A DNA stretch of 64,000 bases from Sphingobium sp. EM0848 (GCF_013375555.1 NZ_JABXWB010000001.1:3156178-3220177), one strand, 5' to 3'. Positions 54,398 to 63,191 are shown, counted from the first letter of the stretch. Program-made: numbers and translations. Notes: generated by a model not told the origin, from the letters alone.

Positions 54398-55642
54398 ATG
54401 ACCAAGCGCATCCTTCTCATCATTTCGGGCGGAATCGCGGCTTACAAGTCGCTGGAACTGGTGCGGCTGTTGCGCAAACGGGGGATTGCCGTGCGGGCGG
54501 TGCTGACCGAGAGCGCGGAAAAGTTCGTGACGCCCCTGTCGCTGGGCGTGCTGACCGAAGATCATGTCTATGGCGACATGTTCGACCTCAAGGAAGAGCG
54601 GGAGATCGGGCATATCCAACTCAGCCGCCAGGCCGATCTGGTGGTGGTGGTGCCCGCGACGGCGAATATGCTGGCCAAGATGGCGAACGGCATTGCCGAC
54701 AATCTGGCGACGACGCTGCTGTTGGCGACCGACAAGCCGGTGCTGGCGGTGCCCGCGATGAATGTGCGGATGTGGCATCATGCGGCGACCCAGCGCAATA
54801 TCGCGCAACTGCGGGCCGATGGCGTGCGGATCATGGAACCGGACAGCGGTGAGATGGCCTGCGGCGAGTTCGGCAAGGGGCGTTTGCCCGAGCCGGAAGC
54901 GATCGCTGCGGAAGTGACGCGGCTGCTGGCCTTGCCCCTGCCGGTCGATCCCCTGGCGGGGCAGCCGGATTTCGAGGGGCCGGATGCGGCGCTCGCCGGG
55001 CGGCATATACTGGTGACGGCGGGGCCGACGCATGAGCCGATCGATCCGGTGCGCTATATCGCCAACCGTTCCTCGGGGAAGCAGGGCTTTGCCATCGCGG
55101 CGGCGGCGGCGCGTGCGGGCGCGCGGGTGACGCTGGTGGCGGGGCCGGTGCATCTGCCGACTCCTGCGGGCGTGCATCGCGTCGATGTCGAGACAGCGCG
55201 GGAGATGCTGGCGGCGGTGGAGGCTGCCTTACCGGCCGACGCCGCGATCATGGTGGCTGCGGTGGCGGACTGGCGCACGGCGGACGCGGCGGACCAGAAG
55301 CTTAAAAAAGATGGGTCGGGCAAGCCGGCGCCTTTGGCCCTTGTCGAGAATCCCGACATATTGGCGACGCTGGGGAAGCATCCGAAGCGCCCGGCCCTGC
55401 TGGTCGGCTTTGCCGCCGAGACGCAGAAGATCGCCGAGCATGCGCAGGCCAAGCTGGCGCGCAAGGGCGCGGACTGGATCGTCGCCAATGATGTTTCGGG
55501 CGATGTGATGGGTGGAGACACCAACAGCGTGCATATCGTTTCCGCGGACGGTATCGAAAGCTGGGACAATCTGCCCAAGAACGCCGTGGCCACGCGTCTG
55601 ATGGAAAAGGTCGCCAACGCCCTTTCCGCTCGTCGTCCCTGA
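54398..55642 (+). CDS. coaBC: Bifunctional phosphopantothenoylcysteine decarboxylase/synthetase
   Basis: A 414-residue coenzyme A biosynthesis enzyme. The CoaC half (1 to about 185) is an FMN flavoprotein with ISGGIAAYKSLELVRLL, VVVVPATANMLAKMANGIAD, PAMNVRMWHH and the cysteine-containing loop MACGEFGKGRLPEPE. The CoaB half (about 195-405) has TAGPTHEPIDPVRYIANRSS and KLKKDGSGKPAPLALVENPD. It joins cysteine to 4'-phosphopantothenate and decarboxylates the product. Its neighbourhood with dut, ubiB, ubiE and mutM is typical of alphaproteobacteria. A strong bidirectional terminator follows. Confidence 0.95.
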   Translation: MTKRILLIISGGIAAYKSLELVRLLRKRGIAVRAVLTESAEKFVTPLSLGVLTEDHVYGDMFDLKEEREIGHIQLSRQADLVVVVPATANMLAKMANGIADNLATTLLLATDKPVLAVPAMNVRMWHHAATQRNIAQLRADGVRIMEPDSGEMACGEFGKGRLPEPEAIAAEVTRLLALPLPVDPLAGQPDFEGPDAALAGRHILVTAGPTHEPIDPVRYIANRSSGKQGFAIAAAAARAGARVTLVAGPVHLPTPAGVHRVDVETAREMLAAVEAALPADAAIMVAAVADWRTADAADQKLKKDGSGKPAPLALVENPDILATLGKHPKRPALLVGFAAETQKIAEHAQAKLARKGADWIVANDVSGDVMGGDTNSVHIVSADGIESWDNLPKNAVATRLMEKVANALSARRP

Positions 55643-55666
55643 GATTCGGCCGTTTGACCGTCGGTC

Positions 55667-55695
55667 CCGCGCTGCCGAAGGGATCGGCAGCGCGG
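55667..55695. terminator. Bidirectional terminator between coaBC and the B12 receptor gene
   Basis: A perfect 12-bp stem, CCGCGCTGCCGA (55667-55678) and TCGGCAGCGCGG (55684-55695), with loop AGGGA, exactly between two convergent genes. It can serve both; T-tracts are short on either side. Confidence 0.7.
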
Positions 55696-55706
55696 TTGGT
55701 TCCGCA

Positions 55707-57611
55707 TCAGATGCGCACGCGCACCCCGCCATAGACCGCGCGTCCGGCGGTCAGGAAACCGACATTTTCGACATAATGGTCGTCGAACAGATTCTCTACC
55801 CGGCCATAGAGCGAGATATTGCTGGTTAGCGCGACGTCCGCGTTCAGGTTGACGACGGTATACTCGTCCAGCCTTTCGGTCGCATAGGTGGCGAAGTTGG
55901 TGTCATATTGCTTGCCATTATACCGGACGGTCGCGGTCATGCCAAAGCGGTCGTCCGTGCTGCGCCAGGTCAGATTGGCGCTGCCGATATGTTTGGCACG
56001 GCGAACGAGCGGCATGCCGAACTCATCCTTCGCATCCAGATAGGTATAGGATGCGTCGAAACGCAGCGTCGGCAGGATCTTCGCGTTGATGGAAACCTCC
56101 ACGCCCTCATGCGGCGAATTGCCCGGCGCGTTCACCACCGTGTAGACCGGCGCATAGACCGATACGATCATGTCGCGCAGCTTGGCGTTGAAATAGGTCA
56201 CATCGATCCGCGCATTGCCGTTGAGGAAGGCCTGTTCGACGCCGACTTCCCAGCCGGTCGATTTTTCCGCCTTGAGGTTGGGGTTGCCGACGAAGCCGCT
56301 GGTCGGCGAATAGCCGAACAGTTCGGCGAAGGTCGGCGCCTTGATCCCGGTGCCGCCCGCCGCGTGCAGCCGCGTGCCGGTGTCGAAGTGATAGCTGGCC
56401 TGCGCGCGCCAGGTCGTGGCGTTGCGGAAACGGTCGTTGTCGTCATGGCGCAGAGCGATGCCGATGCCGCCGCGATCATCCAGTTGCAGCTGATACTGGC
56501 CGACAAAACCCCAGTTCGTGATCCGGCGGCGCGGATTGGCGGCGGAAACCTCGCCGCGGTTGTGGAACTGTTCGCGCTCATAATCGATGGCGCCTGTCAG
56601 CACATGGGACAGCGGCCCGGTCGAACCCAGCTTCAGGGTCGAAACCCAGCTTGCCTTGGTGCGCTGGCCATGGGTGCCGTAGGTGATGGCGCCGTCATCG
56701 TCCAGAAAGATGCGCTTGCTGTCCTGCATCTGGGCGCTGAAATCGTTGATCCACGGCCCGTCCGCCCCGACGGTCGCACCGACCAGTCCATAGAAGGCGT
56801 CATTCCGGTAGGAGCCGCCCGCGTCGATCGCATTGCCGGTGAAGACATAGTCCTGGCTGTTGGTATCCGCGTCGATGTGATTGTAGCGCGCCACGGCCCG
56901 CAGCGCGACGGAGCCGGCCTGATAGCCGATCTTGCCGCTGACCGTGCCGATCTTCGAACCGATGTCGCGCGATCCGCCCGGCGCCACGACATAGCCGCCA
57001 ATGCCGGAATAGGAGCCGGTCAGCGCATAATCCATGTCGCCCACGGTGCCCGCGCCACGGACGGCGCCCTGCAACGTGTCGAAGGAGCCGCCCTCGATCC
57101 GGCCCGAAAAGCCCGGCAGATCGCGACCGCTGGCGGTCAGGTAGCTGATCACGCCGCCGATCGCATCGGAACCGTAAAGCGCGCTCTGCTCGCCGCGCAG
57201 CACCTCGATCCGGGCGCCTTCGTCGGCAAAGAGCGTCGCGAAATCATATTCGCCATAAGTCGCGTCGGACGCTTCGATGCCATCAATGACCATCAACGTG
57301 TGATTGCTCTCCGCGCCGCGAATGCGCACCTGCGTCAACCCGCCGACCGGCCCGGTGCGGGTCACGGCTATGCCGGGCACGTCGCGCAGGACGTCCGACA
57401 CGATCTGCGTCTGCCGGTCGCGCAGGGCCGTCGTGTCCAGCACGGTGACGGACGTGCCGAAGGTCGCGGTCGATATGCCGCCCGCCGCGCGGGTGCCGGT
57501 GACGATAATCTGGTTCGTGACCATGTTTTCCTGGTCCGCGTCCGAAGCCTGCGCAAAGGCAGCGCTGCTCCAGGCAAGAGCAAGACAGGAGATGGCAATC
57601 GCGTTTTTCAT
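55707..57611 (-). CDS. btuB: TonB-dependent vitamin B12 receptor
   Basis: A 634-residue outer-membrane receptor. It has a signal peptide (cleavage near AFA-QA, residue 20), a TonB-box-like IIVTGT (35-40), a plug domain (QIVSDVLRDVPGIAV, QVRIRGAESNHTLMVIDG, EVLRGEQSALYGSDAIGGVI) and a 22-strand-type barrel ending YGRVENLFDDHYVENVGFL and GGVRVRI. The length (about 615 residues mature) and the cobalamin riboswitch in its leader identify it as BtuB rather than a siderophore receptor. AAGGGGG lies about seven bases before the ATG at 57611. No btuFCD genes are nearby. Confidence 0.92.
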   Translation of the reverse strand: MKNAIAISCLALAWSSAAFAQASDADQENMVTNQIIVTGTRAAGGISTATFGTSVTVLDTTALRDRQTQIVSDVLRDVPGIAVTRTGPVGGLTQVRIRGAESNHTLMVIDGIEASDATYGEYDFATLFADEGARIEVLRGEQSALYGSDAIGGVISYLTASGRDLPGFSGRIEGGSFDTLQGAVRGAGTVGDMDYALTGSYSGIGGYVVAPGGSRDIGSKIGTVSGKIGYQAGSVALRAVARYNHIDADTNSQDYVFTGNAIDAGGSYRNDAFYGLVGATVGADGPWINDFSAQMQDSKRIFLDDDGAITYGTHGQRTKASWVSTLKLGSTGPLSHVLTGAIDYEREQFHNRGEVSAANPRRRITNWGFVGQYQLQLDDRGGIGIALRHDDNDRFRNATTWRAQASYHFDTGTRLHAAGGTGIKAPTFAELFGYSPTSGFVGNPNLKAEKSTGWEVGVEQAFLNGNARIDVTYFNAKLRDMIVSVYAPVYTVVNAPGNSPHEGVEVSINAKILPTLRFDASYTYLDAKDEFGMPLVRRAKHIGSANLTWRSTDDRFGMTATVRYNGKQYDTNFATYATERLDEYTVVNLNADVALTSNISLYGRVENLFDDHYVENVGFLTAGRAVYGGVRVRI

Positions 57612-57829
57612 GAAAATACCCCCTTGGCGCCTGAGCAGGCCGGGCGGGGCGTACCGATCCGTCCGACAAGGCGTGAACCCTGCCGGACATGCGACGGTCG
57701 GCCTGCATCCATGACCGGGCGCTCGCCCACGGACGCAAAGCCGCGCGGCCCCAGCCGCTTCGTTCGTCGCTCAGACGGAGAGTTACCGTGCCCCGGCCAT
57801 CCCCTGGGCCAAAGCAAGAGCGACCAGAC
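57612..57829 (-). promoter_or_regulatory. Expression platform between riboswitch and btuB
   Basis: A GC-rich stretch of about 218 bases separates the aptamer from the btuB start. It is longer than many platforms and contains several short self-complementary segments. I see no clear terminator with a T-run, so control may be at ribosome-site access or Rho-dependent; this is inference. Confidence 0.4.
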
Positions 57830-58038
57830 GCCGGCAGGTCTCCTGGCTCGCGGGTCATCGCTTGATGCACGACCTTCCCAGACCTCGCAGGATTTTGCGT
57901 TGGCCCAGTGGCTGGCGGCAGGACATCATGTCCCGGCCGCCTGTGCATCGCGCTCGCCGCTCACAGTTGCAGGGACAGCCACGGTTCCGAGGATTTCCTC
58001 TTGCCGCATTCCCTATTAAGCCCCTTTCGGGACACCGG
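57830..58038 (-). ncRNA. Cobalamin (AdoCbl) riboswitch
   Basis: Read on the minus strand, the leader begins with GGTGTCCCGAAAGGG and GGGAATGCGG, contains GCTGTCCCTGCAACTGTGAG (the conserved core), and GGGAAGGTCGTGC with GATGACCC. It ends in the B12 box AGCCAGGAGACCTGCC (57848-57833). All are standard elements of the cobalamin riboswitch. It lies about 220 bases ahead of btuB and should lower its expression when the vitamin is plentiful. Confidence 0.93.
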
Positions 58039-58222
58039 CGCGATCTGGGATCGGGCATGCCCGATCCGGGGCAAGCGCATAGGCGAAGCGCAACGCTTTG
58101 TCCATTTCCCAAACGGGAAGGCCCGTCGGGGCCGTGGCGGAGCTTCCCCTTTCAGGATCGGAAAGGATGGGCTAGCCTGCGCGCGAACGAAACGTCCACT
58201 CCGATGTCACTGAGGAACTGTC

Positions 58223-58690
58223 TTGAGCGCCCAATTCGAACTGAAAATTCTCGACCAACGCATTCACGAATGGGGCCTCCCGGATTTTCAAACGGACATG
58301 TCGGCGGGAATCGACATGTATGCGTGCCTCGACGCTCCGCTGGAATTGCAGCCGCAGGCCGATGCGGTCCTGATTCCGACGGGCGTGGCGATCCTGATGA
58401 ACGACCCGAATGTGGTCGCCTTTCTGCTCGCGCGCTCTGGCCTCGGCCACAAGAAGGGGGTGATATTGGGGCAGTCGGTCGGGACGATCGATGCCGATTA
58501 CGCCAATCAGATCTACATCAGCACATGGCTCAGGACACCGCCGGGAAGCGAGCCGGTCATCGTCAATCCCGGCGACCGAATCGCCCAGCTCGTATTCCTT
58601 CCCATTCTGCGGCCGACGTTCAGGGTCGTGCCGGAATTCAGCGCCACCACGCAGCGCGGGCTGGGGGGATTCGGATCGACGGGATCGTAG
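58223..58690 (+). CDS. dut: dUTP diphosphatase
   Basis: A 155-residue trimeric dUTPase that hydrolyses dUTP to dUMP. All five motifs are visible: MSAGIDMYACLD (motif 1, catalytic Asp in the region), LARSGLGHKKG (motif 2), GQSVGTIDADYANQIY (motif 3), NPGDRIAQLVF (motif 4) and the flexible C-terminal RGLGGFGSTG (motif 5). The Gly that often follows Tyr in motif 3 is Ala here. The start codon is TTG at 58223, with GAGGA six bases upstream; no ATG precedes the conserved strand. It is divergent from the btuB leader. Confidence 0.92.
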   Translation: MSAQFELKILDQRIHEWGLPDFQTDMSAGIDMYACLDAPLELQPQADAVLIPTGVAILMNDPNVVAFLLARSGLGHKKGVILGQSVGTIDADYANQIYISTWLRTPPGSEPVIVNPGDRIAQLVFLPILRPTFRVVPEFSATTQRGLGGFGSTGS

Positions 58691-58826
58691 ATGCCATGGG
58701 CAATGAAGCCGCCTTCATCCGGGGAGAAATCATGACCCACGGCGCCGTGCCCCTTGCCTCAGCCAAGGAACTGGACGGGGCAGTCGGGGGTTCATCCGCT
58801 TTAGGGTCGATAGGAGCGCCCTCCTC

Positions 58827-59588
58827 ATGACCGACGAGCAGCTGGAGCGCTATGCCCGCCATATCGTGCTGAAGGAGATCGGCGGCGCGGGGCAGGCCCG
58901 GCTGCTGTCGGCGGATGTGGCGGTGATCGGCGCGGGTGGAATCGGAAGCCCGGCAATCCTGTATCTCGCGGCGGCGGGCGTGGGTACGATCCGGGTGATC
59001 GATGACGACGCGGTCGCTCTTTCCAACTTGCAGCGCCAGATCCTGTTCGGAACCCAGGATATCGGCGCGCCCAAGGCGGAGGGCGCGATGGCGGCGGTGG
59101 CGCGGCTCAATCCCGATGTGAAGCTGATTCCTATCAACGCCCGGATCGACGCGGATAATGCCGCGCTGATGCTGCGTGCGGCCGATGTGGTGCTGGATGG
59201 CTGCGACAGTTTTGCGACGCGGCTGGCCGTGGCGGATTGCGCGCAGGCGTTGCGCATTCCGCTGGTGTCGGCGGCGGTCGGGCCTTTCGAGGGGCAACTC
59301 GCCACCTATCGCGGGTGGGAGGCGGGCAAGCCTTGCTACCGCTGCCTCGTCGGATCGCCGGAGGATGCGCCGGAGCGCAATTGTTCCGAGACGGGCGTGA
59401 TCGGGGCGCTGACCGGGGTGATGGGCAGTCTGGCGGCGCTTGAGGTGATCCGGTCGCTGGTGCCCTTTGGCGAGGATATGGCGGGCCGGTTGCTTCTGGC
59501 CGATTTGCTGTCGATGCGATTCCGCACCGTGGCGGTGTCCAAGGACCCGGCCTGCTCCGCCTGCGCCACAATATTATGCGCGAACTGA
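58827..59588 (+). CDS. ThiF/MoeB/HesA-family adenylyltransferase
   Basis: A 253-residue E1-like enzyme that adenylates the C-terminus of a ubiquitin-like sulfur carrier. The nucleotide site is VAVIGAGGIGSPAILYLAAAG. Other blocks are DDDAVALSNLQRQILF and DGCDSFATR, zinc-binding pairs CYRC and CSAC near the C-terminus, and the catalytic-cysteine region RNCSETGVIGALTGVMGSLAAL. It has no rhodanese domain. Without moaD or thiS nearby, the pathway (molybdopterin or thiamin) is undecided; length and start YARHIVLKEIGG favour MoeB. The next gene overlaps its end. Confidence 0.85.
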   Translation: MTDEQLERYARHIVLKEIGGAGQARLLSADVAVIGAGGIGSPAILYLAAAGVGTIRVIDDDAVALSNLQRQILFGTQDIGAPKAEGAMAAVARLNPDVKLIPINARIDADNAALMLRAADVVLDGCDSFATRLAVADCAQALRIPLVSAAVGPFEGQLATYRGWEAGKPCYRCLVGSPEDAPERNCSETGVIGALTGVMGSLAALEVIRSLVPFGEDMAGRLLLADLLSMRFRTVAVSKDPACSACATILCAN

Positions 59589-59941
59589 GGATCGTCGTTG
59601 CGACGGCCGATGCGGAGCGGCTGCGCGGGGCGCTGGTGATGGCGGCTGCGCACGCGGCGCTGGGCGGACAGGCGGCGGTTTTTCTGCAACTGGAAGCGGT
59701 AGGATTGCTGCGGACGCCGGTGGAAGCGCCCCAGGATGCGGCGCATCGGGCAGCGGGACTGCCTTCGCTCGCGGCGTTGATCGAAGAAGCCTTGGGGCTT
59801 GGTGTCGCCCTGCTGGCCTGCCAGAGCGGGCTGGCATTGTGCGGGCTGCTGGTGGAGGACTTGCCGCCCGGCGTGGAAGCCGGAGGGCCAGTCGCCTTTC
59901 TTCAGCAGACAGGGGATGAGGCTCGCCTGCTCTTTGTGTGA
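59576..59941 (+). CDS. DsrE-like family protein
   Basis: A 121-residue small alpha/beta protein beginning LRIVVATADAERLRGALVMAAA. The conserved cysteine region LGVALLACQSGLALCGLL follows, with two cysteines six residues apart where DsrE/TusD proteins carry the sulfur-accepting cysteine. The ATG at 59576 overlaps the ThiF-like stop by 13 bases, so translation is coupled. This suggests a sulfur-relay step, with the ThiF-like enzyme activating a carrier and this protein handling persulfide sulfur. It ends 7 bases from the convergent ubiB gene. Confidence 0.75.
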   Translation: MRELRIVVATADAERLRGALVMAAAHAALGGQAAVFLQLEAVGLLRTPVEAPQDAAHRAAGLPSLAALIEEALGLGVALLACQSGLALCGLLVEDLPPGVEAGGPVAFLQQTGDEARLLFV

Positions 59942-59948
59942 AGAGACT

Positions 59949-61490
59949 TTATAAGAAGACCTCGGCCGCAGCCATCGCTCCCGCGCCGGCCACCCCCGCG
60001 AGCAGCGCCACCACCATATAGCGCCACCCGGCTCCGACGCGAATCAGCTTCACCTCGGGAAGGGGCGGCGGCGGAGGCGCGCCGCCCTTTTCCGGGAAGG
60101 CCTCCTCGATCCGCTTCACCAGCCCCGGCAGCCGCTGCACGATCCGCCAATGCTCGATCAGCGCGTCGGCCGCCTTCGCCTCCGGTCCCAGTTCCGACCG
60201 CAGCCATTCCTTCACATAGGGGCCACTCGTCTCCCACAGGTTGATGTCGGGATCGAGCGAGGTCGCCACGCCCTCCACCATCACCATGGTCTTTTGCAGC
60301 AGCAGCAGATGCGGCTGGGTCTGCATGTCGAAATCGCGGGTGATCGCGAACAGCCCGTCCAGCATCCCGCCGACCGACAGTTCGCGCACAGGCTTGCCGC
60401 GCATCGGCTCGCCCACGGCGCGCAGGGCTGTGGCGAACTCCTCGACATTATGATGGCCCGGCACATATTGCGCCTCGAAGTGGATCTCCGCCACGCGTTT
60501 GTAGTTGCCGGTGATGAGGCCGTAGAGAATCTCCGCCAGCCACATCCGCGCTCGCCGGTCGATCCGCCCCATGATGCCGAAGTCGATCGCGACGATATCG
60601 CCATTGTCGCGCACGAACAGATTGCCCTGATGCATGTCGGCATGGAAAAAGCCTTCGGCAATCGCCTGCCGCAGGAAGGCGTTGACCAGCCGCGCCGCAA
60701 TCTCCTTGACGTCATGACCGGCAGCGACCAGCGCATCGCGGTCGGAGATCTTGATCCCGTCGATCCACTCCATGGTCATGACCTTGCCGGTCGTGCGGTC
60801 CCAGTCGATGGCGGGCACGCAATAGCCCGGCATCGCTTCCATCGCCTCGCCCAGTTCGGACGCCGAAGCCGCCTCGCGCCGCAGGTCCAGTTCGCGCGCC
60901 GTCCAGCGTTTCAGATTTGCGATCACCAGCCGGGGCCGCAGCCGCGCCAGTTCTCCCCCCAGCATCTCGACATGGGCGGCGGCCCATTCATAGGTCTGGA
61001 TGTCCCGGTTGAACTGATCGATGACGCCGGGGCGGATGATCTTCACCGCCACGTCGCGCCCCTCGACCGTCACCGCCCGATGCACCTGCGCGATGGAGGC
61101 TGCGCCGACCGGCTCCTGGTCGAAGCGGCTGTATATCGCCTCCAAAGGCCGTCCGAAACTCTGCTCGATCTGGGCGCGGATGATGGCGAAGGGCACCGGA
61201 GGCAGGGCGTCCTGCAACCGCAGCAGGTCGTTCGCCGCATCTTCGCCCACCAGATCGGGCCGCGTTGCCAGTGTCTGTCCCAGCTTGATTGCCGCCGGCC
61301 CGATGGCTTGAAACGCATCGGCATAGCGCGGCTGGCGGGGGACGCGTGCGCCAAAACGCGCCACCCGCACCAGTCGCCGTATCGGCGTGGGCGTCAGCGG
61401 GTCGCGCTCAATCCCAGTCAGCGCGCCATGGCGTGCCAAGGTGCGGCCCCATTTCAGCAGCCGCCAGATATGTGTCAGATGGGAAGGCAC
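59949..61490 (-). CDS. ubiB: UbiB atypical kinase/ATPase of ubiquinone biosynthesis
   Basis: A 513-residue ADCK/UbiB protein with the diagnostic KxGQ motif (Lys69-Gln72 in AAIKLGQTL), the Ala-rich nucleotide loop GAASIAQVHRA, the catalytic AEGFFHADMHQGNLFV, and AIDFGIMGR. The C-terminus has a Pro-rich segment and a transmembrane helix (YMVVALLAGVAGAGAMAAAEV). It supports ubiquinone synthesis on the inner membrane. It is 6 bases downstream of ubiE on the same strand, forming an operon. The ATG at 61490 fits the family N-terminus. Confidence 0.93.
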   Translation of the reverse strand: MPSHLTHIWRLLKWGRTLARHGALTGIERDPLTPTPIRRLVRVARFGARVPRQPRYADAFQAIGPAAIKLGQTLATRPDLVGEDAANDLLRLQDALPPVPFAIIRAQIEQSFGRPLEAIYSRFDQEPVGAASIAQVHRAVTVEGRDVAVKIIRPGVIDQFNRDIQTYEWAAAHVEMLGGELARLRPRLVIANLKRWTARELDLRREAASASELGEAMEAMPGYCVPAIDWDRTTGKVMTMEWIDGIKISDRDALVAAGHDVKEIAARLVNAFLRQAIAEGFFHADMHQGNLFVRDNGDIVAIDFGIMGRIDRRARMWLAEILYGLITGNYKRVAEIHFEAQYVPGHHNVEEFATALRAVGEPMRGKPVRELSVGGMLDGLFAITRDFDMQTQPHLLLLQKTMVMVEGVATSLDPDINLWETSGPYVKEWLRSELGPEAKAADALIEHWRIVQRLPGLVKRIEEAFPEKGGAPPPPPLPEVKLIRVGAGWRYMVVALLAGVAGAGAMAAAEVFL

Positions 61491-61496
61491 GGGACG

Positions 61497-62228
61497 TCAG
61501 ATCTTCCAGCCCGAATGAATCGCGACCAGCCCGCCGAGGATCGGTTCGACCCTGGTCTGCACGAACCCTGCCTCGCGGATCATCCGTTCGAACTCCGGCA
61601 TGGGCGGGAAGCGCCGGATCGATTCGATCAGATAACGATAGCTGTCTTCGTCATCGGCCAGCAATTTGCCCAGCTTGGGCACCAGCCGGTGCGAGTAAAC
61701 ATCATAGACATCCGAAAAGCCCGGCCAGGTCGTGGTCGAAAATTCCAGGCAGAAAAACCGCCCGCCAAACTTCAGCACCCGATGCGCCTCGCGCAGCGCC
61801 TTGTCGATATGAGTTACATTGCGGATGCCGAAGGCGATCGTATAGGCGTCGAAAGCCCGGTCTGCGAAGCTCAGCTCTTCGGCATTCTGTTCCGACCAGA
61901 TGAGACCTTCCAGGCCCTTTTTCTGCGCCCGCTCGACGCCCACGGCCAGCATTTCCGGGTTGATATCCGACACCGTGACCTGTGCTCCATGCCGATGCAT
62001 GCGGAACGCAATGTCCCCGGTGCCGCCCGCCATGTCGAGAATCTGCTCGTCCCGGCGCGGTTTCACGCGATTGATGAACTGGTCCTTCCACAGGCGATGC
62101 GCGCCGCCCGACATGGCGTCGTTCATCAGGTCATATTTGGACGCCACATTGGAGAAGACGGCACGGACCATCCCCTGCTTTTCGGCGGCTTCGACATCGC
62201 GATAGCCAAAGGAAGCGGTTTCACTCAT
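61497..62228 (-). CDS. ubiE: Demethylmenaquinone/2-polyprenyl-benzoquinol C-methyltransferase
   Basis: A 243-residue SAM-dependent methyltransferase for ubiquinone (and menaquinone) synthesis. Motif I is LDMAGGTGDIAFRM, and the UbiE-specific blocks are VFSNVASKYDLMNDAMSGG, FGIRNVTHIDKALREAHRV and LEFSTTTWPGFSDVYDVYS. The start at 62228 is set by GGAGG seven bases upstream; a longer frame extends into the leader element and is not used. It leads the ubiE-ubiB operon and is divergent from mutM. The leader carries a hairpin and a 15-mer shared with the aspartate aminotransferase gene. Confidence 0.95.
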   Translation of the reverse strand: MSETASFGYRDVEAAEKQGMVRAVFSNVASKYDLMNDAMSGGAHRLWKDQFINRVKPRRDEQILDMAGGTGDIAFRMHRHGAQVTVSDINPEMLAVGVERAQKKGLEGLIWSEQNAEELSFADRAFDAYTIAFGIRNVTHIDKALREAHRVLKFGGRFFCLEFSTTTWPGFSDVYDVYSHRLVPKLGKLLADDEDSYRYLIESIRRFPPMPEFERMIREAGFVQTRVEPILGGLVAIHSGWKI

Positions 62229-62239
62229 GGCGGAGCCTC

Positions 62240-62274
62240 CTAGAGCGATTTCAAGGGAAATGGAAATATTTCCC
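62240..62274 (-). promoter_or_regulatory. Hairpin plus 15-mer element before ubiE
   Basis: On the minus strand a hairpin, GGGAAAT, six bases, ATTTCCC (62274-62255), is followed without a gap by TTGAAATCGCTCTAG (62254-62240), which runs into the ubiE ribosome site. The same 15-mer after a different hairpin lies at 45733-45766. Confidence 0.55.
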
Positions 62275-62363
62275 GGCTCGGAAATCATGGCGGAAAAGCC
62301 TGTCCCTCACCCATATGGGAAGCCGACTGTTTCTTTAGGCCCGCGCATGACTAAATAGGCGTC

Positions 62364-63176
62364 ATGCCTGAACTTCCCGAAGTCGAAACCACCGTCGCCG
62401 GCCTCCGCTCCGTACTGGAGGGGGCCGTCCTTACCCGCGTGGAGGCACGCCGCGCCGACCTGCGCTTCCCGATCCCGGTCGATCTGCGCCAGCGCCTTAC
62501 CGGCGCGACCGTCACCGCCCTGTCCCGCCGCGCCAAATATGGGCTGATCGACACCGACCGGGGGGACACGCTGATCTTCCATCTCGGCATGTCCGGCCGC
62601 TGGAGAATCGACCCGACGGAAATCGGCGCGCACGACCATCTGCTGATCGAGACCGGGGCAGGGCGGCTGCTCTCTCTGAACGATCCCCGCCGCTTCGGTT
62701 CGCTGGACCTTGTCCGCAGCGAGGCGTGGGAAAGCTACAACCCCTTCACCCGCATGGGGCCGGAACCCCTTGGTCCCGACTTCACCGCCGCCGCTCTGGC
62801 GACGGCGCTCAAGGGAAAGGCGACCTCGATCAAGGCCGCGCTGCTCGACCAGCGCATCGTCGCGGGCCTCGGCAATATCTATGTGTGCGAAGCGCTGAAT
62901 ATGGCGGGCATCGCGCCGAGCCGGGAGGCAGGGAAGATCAGCCGTCCCCGACTCACCCTGCTTGTCGAGGCGATTCGCGAAGTTCTGACCGCCGCCATCG
63001 CCGCCGGCGGATCGACCTTGCGCGACTATGCCCGGCCAGATGGCGAACTCGGCTATTTCTCCAAGCAATGGCGAGTCTATGGCCGGGAAGGGGAGCCATG
63101 CCATTGCGGCACGCTGATCCGCCGGCGCGTGGATGGCGGCAGATCGACCTTTTTCTGCCCGAAATGCCAGAAATAG
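62364..63176 (+). CDS. mutM: Formamidopyrimidine-DNA glycosylase
   Basis: A 270-residue Fpg/MutM that removes 8-oxoguanine from DNA. The N-terminal MPELPEVETTVAGLR supplies the catalytic Pro (position 1 after Met removal) and Glu. The beta-hairpin lysine is in SRRAKYGLID, the helix-two-turn-helix reads LLDQRIVAGLGNIYVCEAL, and the C-terminal zinc finger has cysteines in CHCG and CPKC. It is divergent from ubiE and precedes rpsT, an order often seen next to dnaA. Confidence 0.95.
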   Translation: MPELPEVETTVAGLRSVLEGAVLTRVEARRADLRFPIPVDLRQRLTGATVTALSRRAKYGLIDTDRGDTLIFHLGMSGRWRIDPTEIGAHDHLLIETGAGRLLSLNDPRRFGSLDLVRSEAWESYNPFTRMGPEPLGPDFTAAALATALKGKATSIKAALLDQRIVAGLGNIYVCEALNMAGIAPSREAGKISRPRLTLLVEAIREVLTAAIAAGGSTLRDYARPDGELGYFSKQWRVYGREGEPCHCGTLIRRRVDGGRSTFFCPKCQK

Positions 63177-63191
63177 CGGGGGGCTCAGCGG

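Noticed and set aside
55908..58019. A 703-codon open frame on the plus strand
   Set aside because: It runs antisense through btuB and its riboswitch, both strongly supported.
57862..58830. A 322-codon plus-strand frame covering dut
   Set aside because: It reads through the riboswitch and through dut in the wrong frame; dut has all five dUTPase motifs.
60150..62243. A 697-codon open frame on the plus strand
   Set aside because: Antisense to ubiB and ubiE, whose motifs are unmistakable.
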